Assembly: GCF_021165755.1 (NCBI RefSeq)
Contig: NZ_CP088936.1
Location: forward strand, 310,001 to 374,000
From: Borrelia sp. RT5S
GTDB lineage: Bacteria; Spirochaetota; Spirochaetia; Borreliales; Borreliaceae
Reading direction: 5' to 3'
Length of the DNA: 64,000 nucleotides
The notes beneath the pieces were generated by a model. That model saw only the letters and a program-made list of their open reading frames with translations. It ran no database searches and was not told the origin of the DNA. Positions 63,279 through 64,000 of the stretch are shown one piece after another. A program made the translations under genes and the position numbers. Within the stretch, counting starts at the first letter, position 1; the number at the start of each line of letters is the position of its first letter.

Positions 63279-63764
63279 TTAAGACTTTTCAATAGACAAA
63301 ACATCTTTAATTTTCTGCTTAGCTTCTTCAAAACTAATTTGTAAGGCCAAACTAATCTCATGCTCCAAAATTAACTCAAAATCATTTAAAATTCTCTTCT
63401 CATAGAAAGGCAACTCTTTCTGAATAGACTTTGTATACAAGAATTTGTACAACCTAGCAGTATTTAATATATCACTTTGCTTATAAAAATCATGACTACC
63501 ATCTTTTATTTTCTTTTGATCTATCTGCCCTTCAAAATCCTTTATAACACTAAAGACTTCCTCTATTTTTTCCCGGCTAACCAAAGCCCTAATCCCAAGA
63601 TCACTAGCCCTAGAGACCGGAACCATAAAGGTCATCTCATTGAATGGGAAGTATATCTCATAGTAATCAATGAATTCACCATTAAACTCCTTATTTTGAA
63701 TATTCTTTATCTTACCAACTCCTTGCATCGGATAAACGATAGCCTGGTCTAATACAAAAGACAC
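63279..63764 (-). CDS. ltpA: CarD/CdnL-family transcription regulator LtpA
   Basis: RNA polymerase-binding regulator; in B. burgdorferi the homologue BB0355 (LtpA) is more abundant at low temperature and important for the tick-mammal cycle (established). I place the start at a GTG at 63764 (MSFVLDQAIVYPMQGVGKI), with GAGGGA six bases upstream; a GTG 27 bases earlier lacks a ribosome site. This gives 161 residues. The Tudor-like RNAP-interaction domain occupies about 5-65, the helical DNA-binding domain the rest. Confidence 0.88.
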   Translation of the reverse strand: MSFVLDQAIVYPMQGVGKIKNIQNKEFNGEFIDYYEIYFPFNEMTFMVPVSRASDLGIRALVSREKIEEVFSVIKDFEGQIDQKKIKDGSHDFYKQSDILNTARLYKFLYTKSIQKELPFYEKRILNDFELILEHEISLALQISFEEAKQKIKDVLSIEKS

Positions 63765-63818
63765 TCTTTCCCTCGCACAATAAAATTTCACTAATGTTTA
63801 AATCAAAAGAAATCATAA

Positions 63819-64000
63819 TTACAAAAATACGCTCAGATTGGTCCGAATGCCAAACTTATTGACATGAAACAAACCCTCAAGATAATCATCACCACAAAAA
63901 CTTATTATTACGCTAGGAGTAAGCTTGTTAATATTTGCAAAAAACATCTCCTTATTCCTCTTAACAGCCTTCAAATCATAGTAACCGATAAAATTAATCT
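63819..64000 (-). CDS. C-terminal end of an unidentified protein, cut by window edge
   Basis: A frame open from the right edge to a TAA at 63819-63821 encodes about 60 residues, including LKAVKRNKEMFFANINKLTP, SVIISFCGDDYLEGLFHVNK and FGIRTNLSVFL at the end. Length, codon use and position upstream of ltpA on the same strand support a real gene (BB0356 position). No family recognised. Confidence 0.65.
   Translation of the reverse strand, partial: INFIGYYDLKAVKRNKEMFFANINKLTPSVIISFCGDDYLEGLFHVNKFGIRTNLSVFL

Overview
The window is AT-rich spirochaete chromosome. Gene content and order match the Borrelia/Borreliella chromosome in the stretch corresponding to B. burgdorferi BB_0296 to BB_0356: hslV-dprA, a reduced division and cell-wall cluster, the Rfu-type ABC transporter, BB0323/BB0324, flcA, three chromosomal oppA genes with oppBCDF, p26, eno, gatCAB and the CarD homologue LtpA. 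Locus numbers are from memory of that gene order and serve only as labels. The sequence alone does not tell me which Borrelia lineage this is.

Layout. 1-16554 is almost all minus strand: hslV (cut by the window edge), dprA, a TPR lipoprotein, ftsZ-ftsA-divIB-ftsW-mraY-murF-ftsL-like-rsmH, three Borrelia-type hypothetical genes, recN, nadK, cheW and rlmE. 16596-18328 (plus) holds a polyprenyl diphosphate synthase and a TPR protein. 18306-24200 (minus) holds the putative riboflavin transporter rfuABCD, 5-formyl-THF cyclo-ligase and a FecR-domain protein. 24300-27626 (plus) is an unusual tandem array of about 0.27-kb units, each with a leader and a tiny lipoprotein gene. The array ends in the full-length LysM lipoprotein BB0323 and is followed by the BamD-like BB0324. 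27649-32539 (minus) holds a von Willebrand A protein, flcA and an acyltransferase. 32719-42337 (plus) is the oligopeptide permease locus with three mosaic oppA copies. 42456-64000 holds p26, eno, rpsI-rplM, gatCAB, a UvrD-type helicase, rodZ-like and lolA-like genes, the NFACT gene, pyk, rpmB, four Borrelia-type envelope or unknown genes, the carD homologue ltpA, and the end of one more gene.

How it fits together. Most genes serve envelope growth and division (FtsZ/A/Q/W, MraY, MurF, polyprenyl carrier synthesis, BB0323, BAM accessory, LolA-like, RodZ-like), import of nutrients the organism cannot make (riboflavin, peptides), motility (FlcA, CheW) and translation.

The best candidate for something undescribed is the array at 24392-26051. 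Four intact microlipoprotein genes (49-54 codons) and two decayed copies lie directly upstream of BB0323. Each copies the leader, signal peptide and lipobox of BB0323, and six of the seven leaders can fold a two-part hairpin whose stem sequence changes while pairing is kept. Other points worth a look: gene-conversion mosaics among the oppA copies, two genes whose best Shine-Dalgarno sites point to AUU or AUA start codons, a G9 run inside flcA, a shrunken aminotransferase-like protein, and a possible leaderless prenyltransferase transcript.
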